Source: Chitinophagaceae bacterium (GTDB lineage Bacteria > Bacteroidota > Bacteroidia > Chitinophagales > Chitinophagaceae). From it: 64,000 nt of DNA. A program made the position numbers and the translations under genes. The stretch lies in contig JADJFD010000003.1 of NCBI GenBank assembly GCA_016708765.1, positions 544,280-608,279 of the forward strand, read 5' to 3'. The notes below the pieces were generated by a model. That model did not search any database, was not told the DNA's origin, and saw only the letters and a program-made list of their open reading frames with translations. Shown here piece after piece: positions 1-8,288 of the stretch; the stretch's first letter is position 1; each line of letters begins with the position of its first letter.

Positions 1-592
1 CATCTTCAAACAGTGTTTTTGCTTTGCCTTCAAAATCGGTTTCAAATTGTTCTACATTTAGTCCAACAGTTTTAGCGGCAACTTTTAAAAGTTCCCATTT
101 AGCAATATTTTTCTTTTGAAGAAAAACCATTTCCCTGATTTCCCGCATAAACAAAAGGGCTTTTTGTTCATCTTGCATTTGGGCAGCTTTAAAAGCAATG
201 GATGGTGGATAGGAAGAATCCAATGGATCTTCTAACCACAAATCTCCATCAATAGGCATATCGTAATGCACACTTACTTCGTCCCAATGTGAAGCTACGT
301 CTGCAGGTTTGCCAATGCCACCACTATTGTAACTCCAATCTGGCAATAAGCCTCCCATTCTATAGTCTATCTCAATAGCATTGCCATATTCCAATTTAAG
401 TTTACGTAATTGTGGTTCTATTCCCCAACAGGAAGAACAAATGGGATCTGTGTAATAGATTAGTTTAATGGACTTCTCTGTTGAATTTATAGAGCTTTGG
501 GATACAGTATCCTTATTTGTGTCTGTTGTTTCACACATTCCGGTTTCTATGTCACATAAAAGCGGATTATTTTTTAATGATTCGTTATCCAT
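1..592 (-). CDS. DsbA-family thiol oxidoreductase (3' end beyond window)
   Basis: I read this frame by hand from an ATG at 592-590; it stays open to the window edge (197 codons seen, C-terminus missing). Residues 43-58 carry the thioredoxin-like strand followed by a CSSC redox pair in the context DPICSSCWG. This is the active-site arrangement of DsbA/FrnE-like proteins. There is no obvious signal peptide: the N-terminus is polar and contains two extra cysteines, so a cytosolic location is likely. It lies downstream of catalase and an FMN reductase on the same strand, which suggests a role in thiol redox balance or oxidative stress. The substrate is unknown. Confidence 0.8.
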   Translation of the reverse strand, partial: MDNESLKNNPLLCDIETGMCETTDTNKDTVSQSSINSTEKSIKLIYYTDPICSSCWGIEPQLRKLKLEYGNAIEIDYRMGGLLPDWSYNSGGIGKPADVASHWDEVSVHYDMPIDGDLWLEDPLDSSYPPSIAFKAAQMQDEQKALLFMREIREMVFLQKKNIAKWELLKVAAKTVGLNVEQFETDFEGKAKTLFED

Positions 593-799
593 ATTTTTTT
601 CTTGTTAAGTTTTGATGCCAAACAAAGAAAGTTAGTCAAGCAGTCTATTGATTTTACTATTTTTCATAGTATTTAATTTATAAATCTTTTATTTTTTTGG
701 ATGATACAAGCTGTTTAGGCTTTTTCGATTGTTGTGGTTTTAAGTCAAAGCAAAGGGGGTGAAATTCTTTTGAGAATTCCACCAATCCCTATACAATTT

Positions 800-1351
800 C
801 TAAACATTCGTATCAACCCATTTTTCAAAGGCTTCCAAAAAGCTCTTCAAGAATCCTTTGGTAGAATCGTTAATAAGATCACCCTTGTCGTCAAAAAGTT
901 TAGAAGCTCCGCCTATATAAGCTTCTGGCTGCGCCATAGCAGGTACATTTACAAAAGTTAGCGACTGTCTTAAATGATGATTGGCACCAAAACCGCTAAT
1001 ATTTCCTATGGAAACACTAACAATAGCTCCAGGTTTTCCGTCCCACGAATTTTGTCCGTAAGGACGAGAAGCTACATCAATGGCGTTTTTTAGAACACCA
1101 GGTACGGAACGGTTATATTCAGGTGTTAGAAATAGAAGTCCATCTGCAGCTTTGATTTGTTCCTTGAATGCAACCCATTCTTTTGGTGGATTGGCTTCTA
1201 AGTCTTCATTGAACATTGGAAGACCTGATATGTCTAACAGTTCCATTGATAATGATTCTGGTGACATCGCCATCAGTGCTTTGGCTGTTTTTAAGTTAAA
1301 GGACTCTTTGCGAAGACTTCCTACGATAACTGCAATTTTGTATTTTTTCAT
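800..1351 (-). CDS. NADPH-dependent FMN reductase family protein
   Basis: A 183-residue flavodoxin-like protein. GSLRKESFN near residue 12 is the FMN-phosphate loop of the NADPH-dependent FMN reductase family (ChrR/YieF/azoreductase type). TPEYNRSVPGVLKNAID near residue 97 is the second family signature. Members are small cytosolic flavoproteins that use NAD(P)H to reduce FMN, quinones, azo dyes or chromate. It follows katA by about 40 bases on the same strand and precedes the DsbA-like gene, so co-expression in an oxidative-stress group is plausible. The physiological substrate cannot be told from sequence. Confidence 0.85.
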   Translation of the reverse strand: MKKYKIAVIVGSLRKESFNLKTAKALMAMSPESLSMELLDISGLPMFNEDLEANPPKEWVAFKEQIKAADGLLFLTPEYNRSVPGVLKNAIDVASRPYGQNSWDGKPGAIVSVSIGNISGFGANHHLRQSLTFVNVPAMAQPEAYIGGASKLFDDKGDLINDSTKGFLKSFLEAFEKWVDTNV

Positions 1352-1390
1352 AAAAATGATTTTTGTTTAGTTTAATTTTTTTAAAAAAAA

Positions 1391-2905
1391 TTATCCATTA
1401 GTAGGTTTCGGTGCCCATTTATCATAAGGGGACATATCAAAATTATTGACCTCCTCCATAGTTAAACCAAGTGCTTTTGCAACACCTTGTCCATATTCTG
1501 GATCAGCTTTAAAACAGTTTCTTATATGACGAATCTGAATAAATTTCTCTGCACCACCTACTTGTGCTGCTGTATTTTTAAATAACACATCGGCTTTTCC
1601 ATCGGCTTTAATAATGCGGAATAAATCGCCTGGTTGTGTGAAATAATCTACGTCATCATCTCTGAAATTGTGTGCATATGCGCTACCATCTAATGCTAAA
1701 GGCGGTTCTTTTGCAGCAGGTTGTTCTTGCCATTCGCCATAACTGTTTGGATTGTAATGTAGCGTACCGCCATGATTTCCATCTACACGCATCGTTCCAT
1801 CTCTATGATTGGAATGATAAGGACAAGTTGGCTTGTTTACAGGAATTTGATAATGATTTACGCCTAATCTATACCGTTGTGCATCACCATACGAAAACAA
1901 ACGACCTTGTAACATTTTATCTGGTGAAAAACCTATTCCAGGAACAATATTCGTTGGATTGAAAGCCGCCTGCTCTACATCTTGAAAATAGTTTTCTGGG
2001 TTTCTGTTTAACTCGAATTCTCCAACAGGAATCAAAGGAAAATCTTTTTTGGACCACACTTTAGTTAAATCGAAAGGATGAAAACGATATGTTTTTGCTT
2101 CTTCTTCTGTCATTACCTGAACAAACATTTTCCACTTAGGAAAATCCTTTTTGTCAATAGCATCAAAAAGGTCTCTTTGAGATGACTCTCTGTCCATTCC
2201 AACTATTTTCATAGCTTCTTCATCAGAAAGGTTTTCAATGCCTTGTTGGGTTACAAAATGAAATTTTACCCAATGCCTAACATTGTCTTTGTTGATAAAA
2301 CTAAAGGTGTGACTGCCGAATCCATGCATATGTCTGAAGCCTTTAGGAATGCCTCGTTCGCTCATCGTTATGGTAACTTGATGTAGCGATTCAGGCAGTA
2401 AAGTCCAAAAATCCCAGTTGTTATTGGCACTTCTTAAATTGGTTTTAGGATCCCGTTTTACAGCACGGTTTAAGTCTGGAAACTTCATTGGATCCCGAAA
2501 GAAAAATACAGGTGTATTATTTCCTACTAAATCCCAAATACCTTCTTCGGTATAAAACTTTAATGCGAAACCTCTAATATCTCTTTCAGCATCTGCAGCT
2601 CCTCTTTCTCCAGCAACTGTAGAAAATCGGCTGAACATTTCTGTTTTCTTACCAACTTCGCTAAATATATTCGCCTTAGTGTATTTAGTAATGTCATGGG
2701 TAACTGTAAATGTGCCAAAAGCACCAGAGCCTTTTGCATGCATTCGTCTTTCTGGGATGACCTCTCTGTCAAAGTTTGCCATTTTTTCAAGAAACCAGAC
2801 ATCTTGCATTAACAAGGGGCCTCGTGGTCCCGCAGTTTGTACGTTTTGATTATCTCCAACAGGTGCTCCAGTTTGTCTTGTGAGTTTTGATTTTTCGTCT
2901 TTCAT
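1391..2905 (-). CDS. katA: Catalase, small-subunit monofunctional haem type
   Basis: A 504-residue haem catalase converting hydrogen peroxide to water and oxygen. The distal catalytic histidine is in RRMHAKGSGAFG (about residue 56) and the distal asparagine in VGNNTPVFF. The proximal haem-tyrosine signature RLFSYGDAQRYRLG is near residue 340. Length matches the small-subunit (clade 3) family, which binds NADPH. There is no signal peptide, so it is cytosolic. It is the first gene of a minus-strand group with an FMN reductase and a DsbA-like protein. I did not find a convincing PerR or OxyR operator upstream. Confidence 0.96.
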   Translation of the reverse strand: MKDEKSKLTRQTGAPVGDNQNVQTAGPRGPLLMQDVWFLEKMANFDREVIPERRMHAKGSGAFGTFTVTHDITKYTKANIFSEVGKKTEMFSRFSTVAGERGAADAERDIRGFALKFYTEEGIWDLVGNNTPVFFFRDPMKFPDLNRAVKRDPKTNLRSANNNWDFWTLLPESLHQVTITMSERGIPKGFRHMHGFGSHTFSFINKDNVRHWVKFHFVTQQGIENLSDEEAMKIVGMDRESSQRDLFDAIDKKDFPKWKMFVQVMTEEEAKTYRFHPFDLTKVWSKKDFPLIPVGEFELNRNPENYFQDVEQAAFNPTNIVPGIGFSPDKMLQGRLFSYGDAQRYRLGVNHYQIPVNKPTCPYHSNHRDGTMRVDGNHGGTLHYNPNSYGEWQEQPAAKEPPLALDGSAYAHNFRDDDVDYFTQPGDLFRIIKADGKADVLFKNTAAQVGGAEKFIQIRHIRNCFKADPEYGQGVAKALGLTMEEVNNFDMSPYDKWAPKPTNG

Positions 2906-3186
2906 TTTTGATTGATTTAAAAGTGATTTACAAATGAAAAATTATTTTACTATAAGTTTAAATTAAAATATTTTTGAGATGCTTATTTGTTTACTAAAAG
3001 CTTTTAAAAATTACTTACTAAAGTATTGAATATCTTCCTTTTTTGTTTTTAGTAATGATTTTTAATCATCCCATTTGTTTCGAATTTGTCCCAAATTTAC
3101 TACTCCATAGCCGAAGTCTCATCTTATAACTATGCCTTAGGTATGTAAAAGTTGTAGTGGACCCGGCGTTGTTTACATATAGTCTG
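2906..3186. other. Intergenic region upstream of katA, no feature recognised
   Basis: A 280-base AT-rich stretch between katA and the repeat bordering the toxin-antitoxin pair. It must contain the katA promoter on the minus strand. I could not place a clear TAnnTTTG element or a peroxide-regulator palindrome, and saw no coding frame or RNA. Confidence 0.5.
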
Positions 3187-3187
3187 A

Positions 3188-3220
3188 GAAGTTGAATATT
3201 GAACGGATTCTCGGCAGGGA
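3188..3220 (+). repeat. 33-bp direct repeat, copy 1 (left of toxin-antitoxin pair)
   Basis: Starts GAAGTTGAAT and ends in AGGGA. It matches the stretch at 3803-3835 at 30 of 33 positions. The two copies lie just outside the stop of the toxin gene and just upstream of the antitoxin gene, in the same orientation. Confidence 0.75.
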
Positions 3221-3226
3221 AAATTT

Positions 3227-3532
3227 TTAGTAAAGTATAGGCTCCCGGCTGGTATGCCGTACTCTTAATATTCGGATTACTCTATTATCAAAGCGATAAG
3301 AAATTCTGTAATGATGTTTTTCAAAAGCCCGGTAGCTTCCATCATTATTTTCTTTAAACTTATCGGGTGCAAAAAATTCAGGATTTGTTATTGCTTTGTT
3401 GGCCATTGCAACAATATCTTCCAATACTGACACGGCATTTTGAACAGAATCTTGACTGATGTAGTCAAAAGCATTTCTCATATCATTTTGGGAACGTTTT
3501 GTCCAGACTATTTCTAGCTTATCTATTGCCAT
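3227..3532 (-). CDS. RelE/ParE-superfamily toxin
   Basis: A 101-residue basic protein of typical RelE/ParE length. The N-terminal strand plus helix KLEIVWTKRSQNDM and the C-terminal RILRVRHTSREP are family hallmarks, the latter holding the basic residues of the usual active or target-binding surface. The start overlaps the end of the upstream antitoxin by 10 bases, the usual antitoxin-toxin order and coupling. RelE members cut ribosome-bound mRNA and ParE members poison gyrase; sequence alone does not decide. The pair sits between two copies of a 33-bp direct repeat, suggesting it is an acquired module. Confidence 0.88.
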   Translation of the reverse strand: MAIDKLEIVWTKRSQNDMRNAFDYISQDSVQNAVSVLEDIVAMANKAITNPEFFAPDKFKENNDGSYRAFEKHHYRISYRFDNRVIRILRVRHTSREPILY

Positions 3533-3744
3533 TGCTTGATTAGCTTTAGCAGTTCATCCGAAGTTATGTGATCGCCTTTCTGGTATTCTGCTTCAGCTTC
3601 GGCCAGTTCCTGGTTGTATTGCTGAATGCTTATTTTTTCCTGGTCGGTGATGAAAGATTTTATAACCTGTAGCAAAGATTGCTTTTGCTCGGCTGAAAGC
3701 AATACCCAGTATTTACTTAATTCAATATCTACAGAAACCTGCAT
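3523..3744 (-). CDS. Antitoxin of the addiction-module component type
   Basis: A 73-residue acidic protein just upstream of the RelE/ParE-like toxin, overlapping it by 10 bases. The central EYNQEL-like helix (QQYNQELAEAEAEY) followed by a hydrophobic C-terminal helix ending in KQWQ resembles the short unstable antitoxins often paired with ParE-type toxins in Bacteroidota. There is no obvious DNA-binding domain, so the N-terminal half may form only the dimer surface. It should be translated first and neutralise the toxin by direct binding. Confidence 0.82.
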   Translation of the reverse strand: MQVSVDIELSKYWVLLSAEQKQSLLQVIKSFITDQEKISIQQYNQELAEAEAEYQKGDHITSDELLKLIKQWQ

Positions 3745-3802
3745 GTTATTTGTTTTATGATTTTAAAGTTACAAATTTCTGCGATTATTTCGAATCGCTT
3801 GG

Positions 3803-3835
3803 GAAGTTGAATGTTGAACGGATACTCGGTAGGGA
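3803..3835 (+). repeat. 33-bp direct repeat, copy 2 (right of toxin-antitoxin pair)
   Basis: Partner of 3188-3220, with three mismatches, same orientation, 615 bases apart. The interval holds only the toxin-antitoxin genes. Confidence 0.75.
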
Positions 3836-3880
3836 AGAAGGTTTTGTTTTTTTGTATTTGTCTAGCCGAGGTACAGCCTG

Positions 3881-4088
3881 TCCCGAACTTGATTCGGGAA
3901 GGCATCTCAGAGAATTAAGGATTAAAGAATAAATTTTTCTTGTTGGTTGGTAATATGTTGCTGACTCTTTATTTACTTTTTGGCATTGCCCTCCCGATTT
4001 TCATCGGGACAGGCGCCAAGTAACCTGCCTGCCGGCAGGCAGGCAAAAAGGTCTAGGACAAAAGAATGCTCTCCCGCCTGGTGCGGGA
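3881..4088. repeat. Cluster of short TCCCG...CGGGA hairpins
   Basis: Three small inverted repeats share a TCCCG arm core: 3881-3899 (TCCCGAA/TTCGGGA), 3992-4009 (TCCCGAT/ATCGGGA) and 4072-4088 (TCCCGC/GCGGGA). A further copy, TCCCGC/GCGGGA, is at 4415-4431. They sit in a 739-base stretch without a credible gene and are much GC-richer than their surroundings. They look like dispersed palindromic elements, not terminators, since no T-run follows. Confidence 0.6.
4024..4043. repeat. 20-bp perfect GC-rich palindrome
   Basis: CCTGCCTGCC followed at once by its exact reverse complement GGCAGGCAGG, in the middle of the hairpin cluster. A degenerate relative (CTACCTGACGGTAGGCAG) lies near 25539-25556 beside hldD, so this may be a dispersed palindromic repeat of the genome. 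Confidence 0.7.
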
Positions 4089-4205
4089 CAGGCTGCCTTT
4101 TGTCCGGCCAACGCACAGCGACTCCGAAAGATTTATGTTTTACTATTGGTTAGTAAGGGATGGGGCAAGACTCTGCTGCTTGATTGTGTAAGTACATGGA
4201 GGTGC

Positions 4206-4302
4206 TCTGAAGTAGATACTCCTTCGTCGTATCACTTCAGAACGTACTGCTTTTTTCGACAGGTGATGTGCTGCTATGTCAGGCTTCTTGTTTGTCGAAA
4301 AA
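4206..4302. other. Two adjacent stem-loops of unknown role
   Basis: Stem 1 pairs TCTGAAGT (4206-4213) with ACTTCAGA (4234-4241). After one bulged A, GATAC (4215-4219) pairs with GTATC (4229-4233), giving 13 pairs around a 9-base loop. Stem 2 pairs TTTTTCGACA (4252-4261) with TGTCGAAAAA (4293-4302). Base composition is higher in GC than the flanks. A 105-codon open frame over the region shows no protein-like features. It could be a small RNA or remnants of a mobile repeat. Confidence 0.35.
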
Positions 4303-4483
4303 GAGGCACTGAGATTTTCTGTTGTTTGGTTTGCGTAAGGGTGCTTGAAGGAATGATTGCTGTAGATTATGCTGTTGGTCTATTTGCTATGCTGCATTGC
4401 CAACACACTACTTGTCCCGCACAAAGCGGGAAGACACAACAGCGGCATACTTCTTTCTGTTGAACAACAAGGGAAGAAAGAGA

Positions 4484-5347
4484 TTATTTTATTCCTGTGC
4501 TTTTTTTAATTAATGAAACCACTTCTTTTTTTGTTTCGCCAACTATCTTTCTTGTGGATTTAAGTTCAAAATAGTATGCATATAAATTATCTACATCAAA
4601 ATTCCCTGTCCCATCAATTTTTCTATATGCACCCTTTACCCAGACATACAAAGTAGAGATATTTTTAAATGGCGATTTAATTATATTATATCCAGAAGAT
4701 ATTTGCCCCTTTGCAAGTCTTTCAGAGGTTGATAAAAATTCTCTTGTTGCGAAATTATCATACCAAATTCTGGTCGATCCTGAATCCTGTGTGACATAAT
4801 AAATCTTAATATTAAAAAAAGAGCTCCCTGCGTCATAGCTAGCCATTTCTAATCTAAATTTATATTCGTTGTTGGAAATTTTTCCAATAAATTAAATTCC
4901 CATATTTTCATCTCTTCCAAGCGGAATCTCTAAAACTGGATCATCGGTCTCGATTACTCTCACTTTTGCAGAATCTCTCAAACTTATTAATACCTTATTA
5001 CTTGAATCAAGTCGAAATCCATACTTCCCCAATGTTTCTGTAACTATGGAAGTAGTCGTATCAAATTTAGATTTCATTGTCACTAAAGCAGTATCATATC
5101 TTTTCCTTAATACTTCGTCTCTTTCGTCCTGCAATTTGGCGATTTCAATTCTGTTATTATCGTCAATGGCTTTTTGAATTAAATTTTGGATTGTTGGCAA
5201 AACAGATAAGATTATTGTGCATATATAAAAAAACCAACCGCTTGGAGTTACTGCTGAAAGACCCTTTTTATCAGGGTTCTTTATTTCAGAAAAAGATGAA
5301 ATTATTGTTGCAATAGCAGTAAGAATACCAATTACTAATAAAATCAT
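4484..5347 (-). pseudogene. Membrane-anchored protein of unknown function, split by one in-frame stop
   Basis: Two open stretches, 5347-4892 (151 residues) and 4846-4484 (120 residues), are in the same frame. Only a TAA at 4894-4892 and 15 open codons lie between them. Reading through gives about 287 residues whose junction looks like ordinary protein sequence. The N-terminal part has two hydrophobic helices (residues 1-17 and about 37-55), then a coiled-coil-like segment around residues 65-95. The C-terminal part is a mixed alpha/beta domain rich in Tyr and Ser. I do not recognise the family. It is either a recent nonsense pseudogene, a sequencing error, or two translationally coupled genes. 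It lies in the repeat-rich patch next to the toxin-antitoxin pair. Confidence 0.65.
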
Positions 5348-5527
5348 ATAAATATTTAGCAGTTAATTTTCGATTTTATAACTCATTGACTCAAACCTGT
5401 AAGATTCATTGAGTTACTTGTAAATTCTATTTGGCTGTTTCAGCATTAAATTGAAAGATACAAAAATTCCGTTCCCATAACCAACTGTTTAGACTGTGAG
5501 CATGGAGTTTTGTATTAATACATAATT

Positions 5528-5625
5528 GAATTTTCGATAAATATCAGGTTGCTGCAAAATGCTCAATAGAATTGCCGAATTCCTGATAAATATCGGGATG
5601 TTGCAAATTGCCCAATAGAATTACC
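5528..5625 (+). repeat. 49-bp tandem duplication
   Basis: Two abutting 49-base units (5528-5576 and 5577-5625), both starting GAATT and ending CAATAGAATTRCC, with about nine mismatches. It lies in the 375-base non-coding gap upstream of the accessory gene and downstream of the TonB receptor. The sequence immediately after (to about 5722) continues non-coding. Confidence 0.75.
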
Positions 5626-5722
5626 GAACGATGAAGAGTGCGACGCAACAGACGATGATAAGTAGTAATGCAGTTGGGCTAATAATACTGGTGGCTTGTC
5701 AGAAGGAGACCGTCGGACCAGA

Positions 5723-8245
5723 TTACCACCTCGCTACTATCTTAAAATTTATCAGCCTTGGTGTAAGCCTGTTGGGTAATAAATAAACGGTGTTGGAAAA
5801 ATCTTTTACAAAAAGATAGGAGATAGTGTTGGGACGATCAATAATATTAAATACTTCGAGGCTGGCCCAGATATTGTCGAAGTTGCGGAAAGGAGAGTGG
5901 CTGCGGCGTTTGGCCCTGTCATCATCCATGAGCAATGCACTGAAACCAATATCGGCACGGATATATGGTTCGATGACGGCGGCATTGCGATAGCGAACGG
6001 CATTGGGAATATTGTAGGGCATATTGCTTCCGTACAATAAGTTGAGATACATTTTAAAATTTTTGTTGGTGGGCAGGTAGTCGGAGAAATACATGCCGAA
6101 TGTAATGCGCCGATCCTGCGGACGGCGAAGCCAGCCTACATCAAATCTTGCACTGTCGGTAATGGTTTGGTCAGTACTTTGTGAATTGATGAATTCGCCT
6201 GCTGCATTTTTATAACGATAGTAATGATCGCCGTTAATGTCTTCTGCCGTTTTCATAATGCCGAGGCTTATCCAGCTTTCTGCATCGGGAACCAGTTCGC
6301 CATGCAAACGCATTTCTATTCCGGCAGCGTAGGCTTTGGCATTGTTCTCGCCAAAATAACGGATGCGGACATTGTCAACATCATACGGCACTACATCAGT
6401 CATGCTTTTATAATAGGCTTCCGTAGTCCAGCGCATCGGACGGCCATTGATGCCAATGAAATTATAATCGAACCCGGCAACACCTTGCCAGCTTTTTTGT
6501 GATTTTAAAGCGGTGTTGATGCTGCCATCATATCTTCTAAGCTCTCTGTAGAATGGTGGCTGATTGTAAGCACCGGCTGCTACACGAAAAATAATATCCC
6601 GTTTCCAATTGGGACTCCAGCTTGCACCAATGCGTGGAGAAATAAGAAATTCTCCATTGAGAGAATTGTAATTGAAACGAACACCGGCAGTAAGCGTTGC
6701 TGAATGTGATGAATCGTTTCCCAATAAAATATTATCCTGTATGTAGCCTGAGAATTTATTGATGTCTAATGCGGCTGATGATTTTATTACTTTATTCAGG
6801 CGAAGCATATTGGGTTGATAAGGCAATGCATAACCTGCTGAATCCTGGAATTCCCATTCATTCAACTTGTCGTTGATTTTTGCTTTGTCGTAACCAACGC
6901 CCCATTGAAAAGCATGTTTGCCCTGATCGTAAAAACCTTTGTGTGATAGATTCCAGTTTTCTACATTCAATTCATTTCTTGCCCAGTTCTGATACACACC
7001 TGCACCCAATGGATTTACAATTAAACCATAGGTTGGATTTCTTTTATCAAAATCTCTTTCACCAAAAAGATAGGCACCGATGATATCTACATTTTCTTTT
7101 TCATCGTTTTCGAATCGGGAAGCCATCCATTTTAGTTTGAGTTTTTTGGTTGGCTGATTAATGAGGGAGAAACCAAGCATGTTGGTCTGGTATTCATCTT
7201 TTTCTCTTCCTTCAAAATAAATATCTACTCCAATTGTTGCACTGAACACTGGAGAAAACACAGAAGTGGTTAACTGGCTTTCTTGCGGAATGAGAGAGAA
7301 CTTTGTTTGTGAAATATTGCTCAATAATTCTGCCGACCATTTAGGATTGAACTGGTAAGCAAGCAATGCCTGAAAATCGGCAGAAGAAGGAACATAGTTT
7401 CCTTTTGTTTCCTGACTTGATAATAAATTTCTGTTGCTGCGATTACGAATGCCGAGTAGGTAACTGAATTTTGAATTTTTGTTTACACCTTCTACTTGTA
7501 AACCTTGTTCCAGAATACTTACATAAGCAGAGCCGCCGAATTTTTTTGGCTTCTTGTATTGAATGTCCAATACACTGCTTAGTTTATCGCCATATTTTGC
7601 CTGAAATCCGCCATTGTAAAAACTGATGCCTTTCACCATTTCTGGATTAATGAAACTTAGGCCTTCCTGTTGTCCGCTTCTAACCAAGTAAGGACGGAAT
7701 ATTTCAAAATCATTTACATAGATTAGATTCTCATCATAACTACCACCACGAACGGAATATTGTGAGGTGAGTTCATTATTAGAGCCAACGAATATCTTGA
7801 TCAAACTTTCAACACCTGTAACTGCAGAAGGAAGATTGATGATTGTTTTTGGATTGGGTTTGATTAGACCAGCTTCTCTTCTGTCCCGTTGATCGGTAAC
7901 GATTACTTCTTCTAATGTTTTCTCACCTTTTTCTAATCGTATTGTAATTGTTTCTTCTTCGCCTTCGTTTAGCAGGAAATTCTTTTGTTGAGTATTGCGA
8001 CCGGCGTAAGAGAATATTAATGCAAAGGCTTTGTTGGCCGTTACTGTTAGGCGGAAGTAACCTGAGTCATTTGTAAAAGTTGCTTTCGATTGACCTAAGA
8101 TTGTAACGGAAACATTTGCTAATGGATTTTCATTATCATCAACTACTTTGCCGGAAACAACTGCAGATTTAATCTGAGAGAAAGCGATAACAGTAAGCAA
8201 AGTGCAGATGGCAGTTAGAATTATTTGGCGTACCGTTTTTTTCAT
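5723..8245 (-). CDS. TonB-dependent outer-membrane receptor with carboxypeptidase-regulatory-like N-domain
   Basis: About 840 residues. I prefer the start at MKKTVRQ (8245), six codons inside the longest frame, because it begins a normal signal peptide (hydrophobic run to about residue 25). A beta-sandwich CarboxypepD_reg-like domain follows (about 30-110, with VSGKVVDDNENPLANVSV), then a plug (about 130-235, with SQYSVRGGSYDEN), then a 22-strand barrel. It ends in an aromatic residue (ARW), as expected for BAM recognition. There is no SusD-like partner next to it, so it is not a classical Sus pair. The substrate is unknown. Confidence 0.9.
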   Translation of the reverse strand: MKKTVRQIILTAICTLLTVIAFSQIKSAVVSGKVVDDNENPLANVSVTILGQSKATFTNDSGYFRLTVTANKAFALIFSYAGRNTQQKNFLLNEGEEETITIRLEKGEKTLEEVIVTDQRDRREAGLIKPNPKTIINLPSAVTGVESLIKIFVGSNNELTSQYSVRGGSYDENLIYVNDFEIFRPYLVRSGQQEGLSFINPEMVKGISFYNGGFQAKYGDKLSSVLDIQYKKPKKFGGSAYVSILEQGLQVEGVNKNSKFSYLLGIRNRSNRNLLSSQETKGNYVPSSADFQALLAYQFNPKWSAELLSNISQTKFSLIPQESQLTTSVFSPVFSATIGVDIYFEGREKDEYQTNMLGFSLINQPTKKLKLKWMASRFENDEKENVDIIGAYLFGERDFDKRNPTYGLIVNPLGAGVYQNWARNELNVENWNLSHKGFYDQGKHAFQWGVGYDKAKINDKLNEWEFQDSAGYALPYQPNMLRLNKVIKSSAALDINKFSGYIQDNILLGNDSSHSATLTAGVRFNYNSLNGEFLISPRIGASWSPNWKRDIIFRVAAGAYNQPPFYRELRRYDGSINTALKSQKSWQGVAGFDYNFIGINGRPMRWTTEAYYKSMTDVVPYDVDNVRIRYFGENNAKAYAAGIEMRLHGELVPDAESWISLGIMKTAEDINGDHYYRYKNAAGEFINSQSTDQTITDSARFDVGWLRRPQDRRITFGMYFSDYLPTNKNFKMYLNLLYGSNMPYNIPNAVRYRNAAVIEPYIRADIGFSALLMDDDRAKRRSHSPFRNFDNIWASLEVFNIIDRPNTISYLFVKDFSNTVYLLPNRLTPRLINFKIVARW

Positions 8246-8288
8246 AAGTGAATCTGCGTTCAAGATACGAATTTTTGTAGCAGAGAAA

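Noticed and set aside
1672..1962. Long frames opposite katA, purL, the giant secreted gene and other genes
   Set aside because: They are antisense shadows of genes with clear families, having no signals of their own.
3227..3744. A larger defence system around the toxin-antitoxin pair
   Set aside because: Nothing else nearby resembles nucleases, helicases, kinases or reverse transcriptases.
3750..3932. A 60-codon plus-strand frame
   Set aside because: It covers the direct repeat and a hairpin and has no protein features.
4146..4463. A 105-codon plus-strand frame in the repeat patch
   Set aside because: It runs over two stem-loops and a TCCCG hairpin, is Cys-heavy and shows no domain-like sequence; more likely non-coding.
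5528..5625. Possible CRISPR array
   Set aside because: Only two units, with no spacers and no cas genes near.
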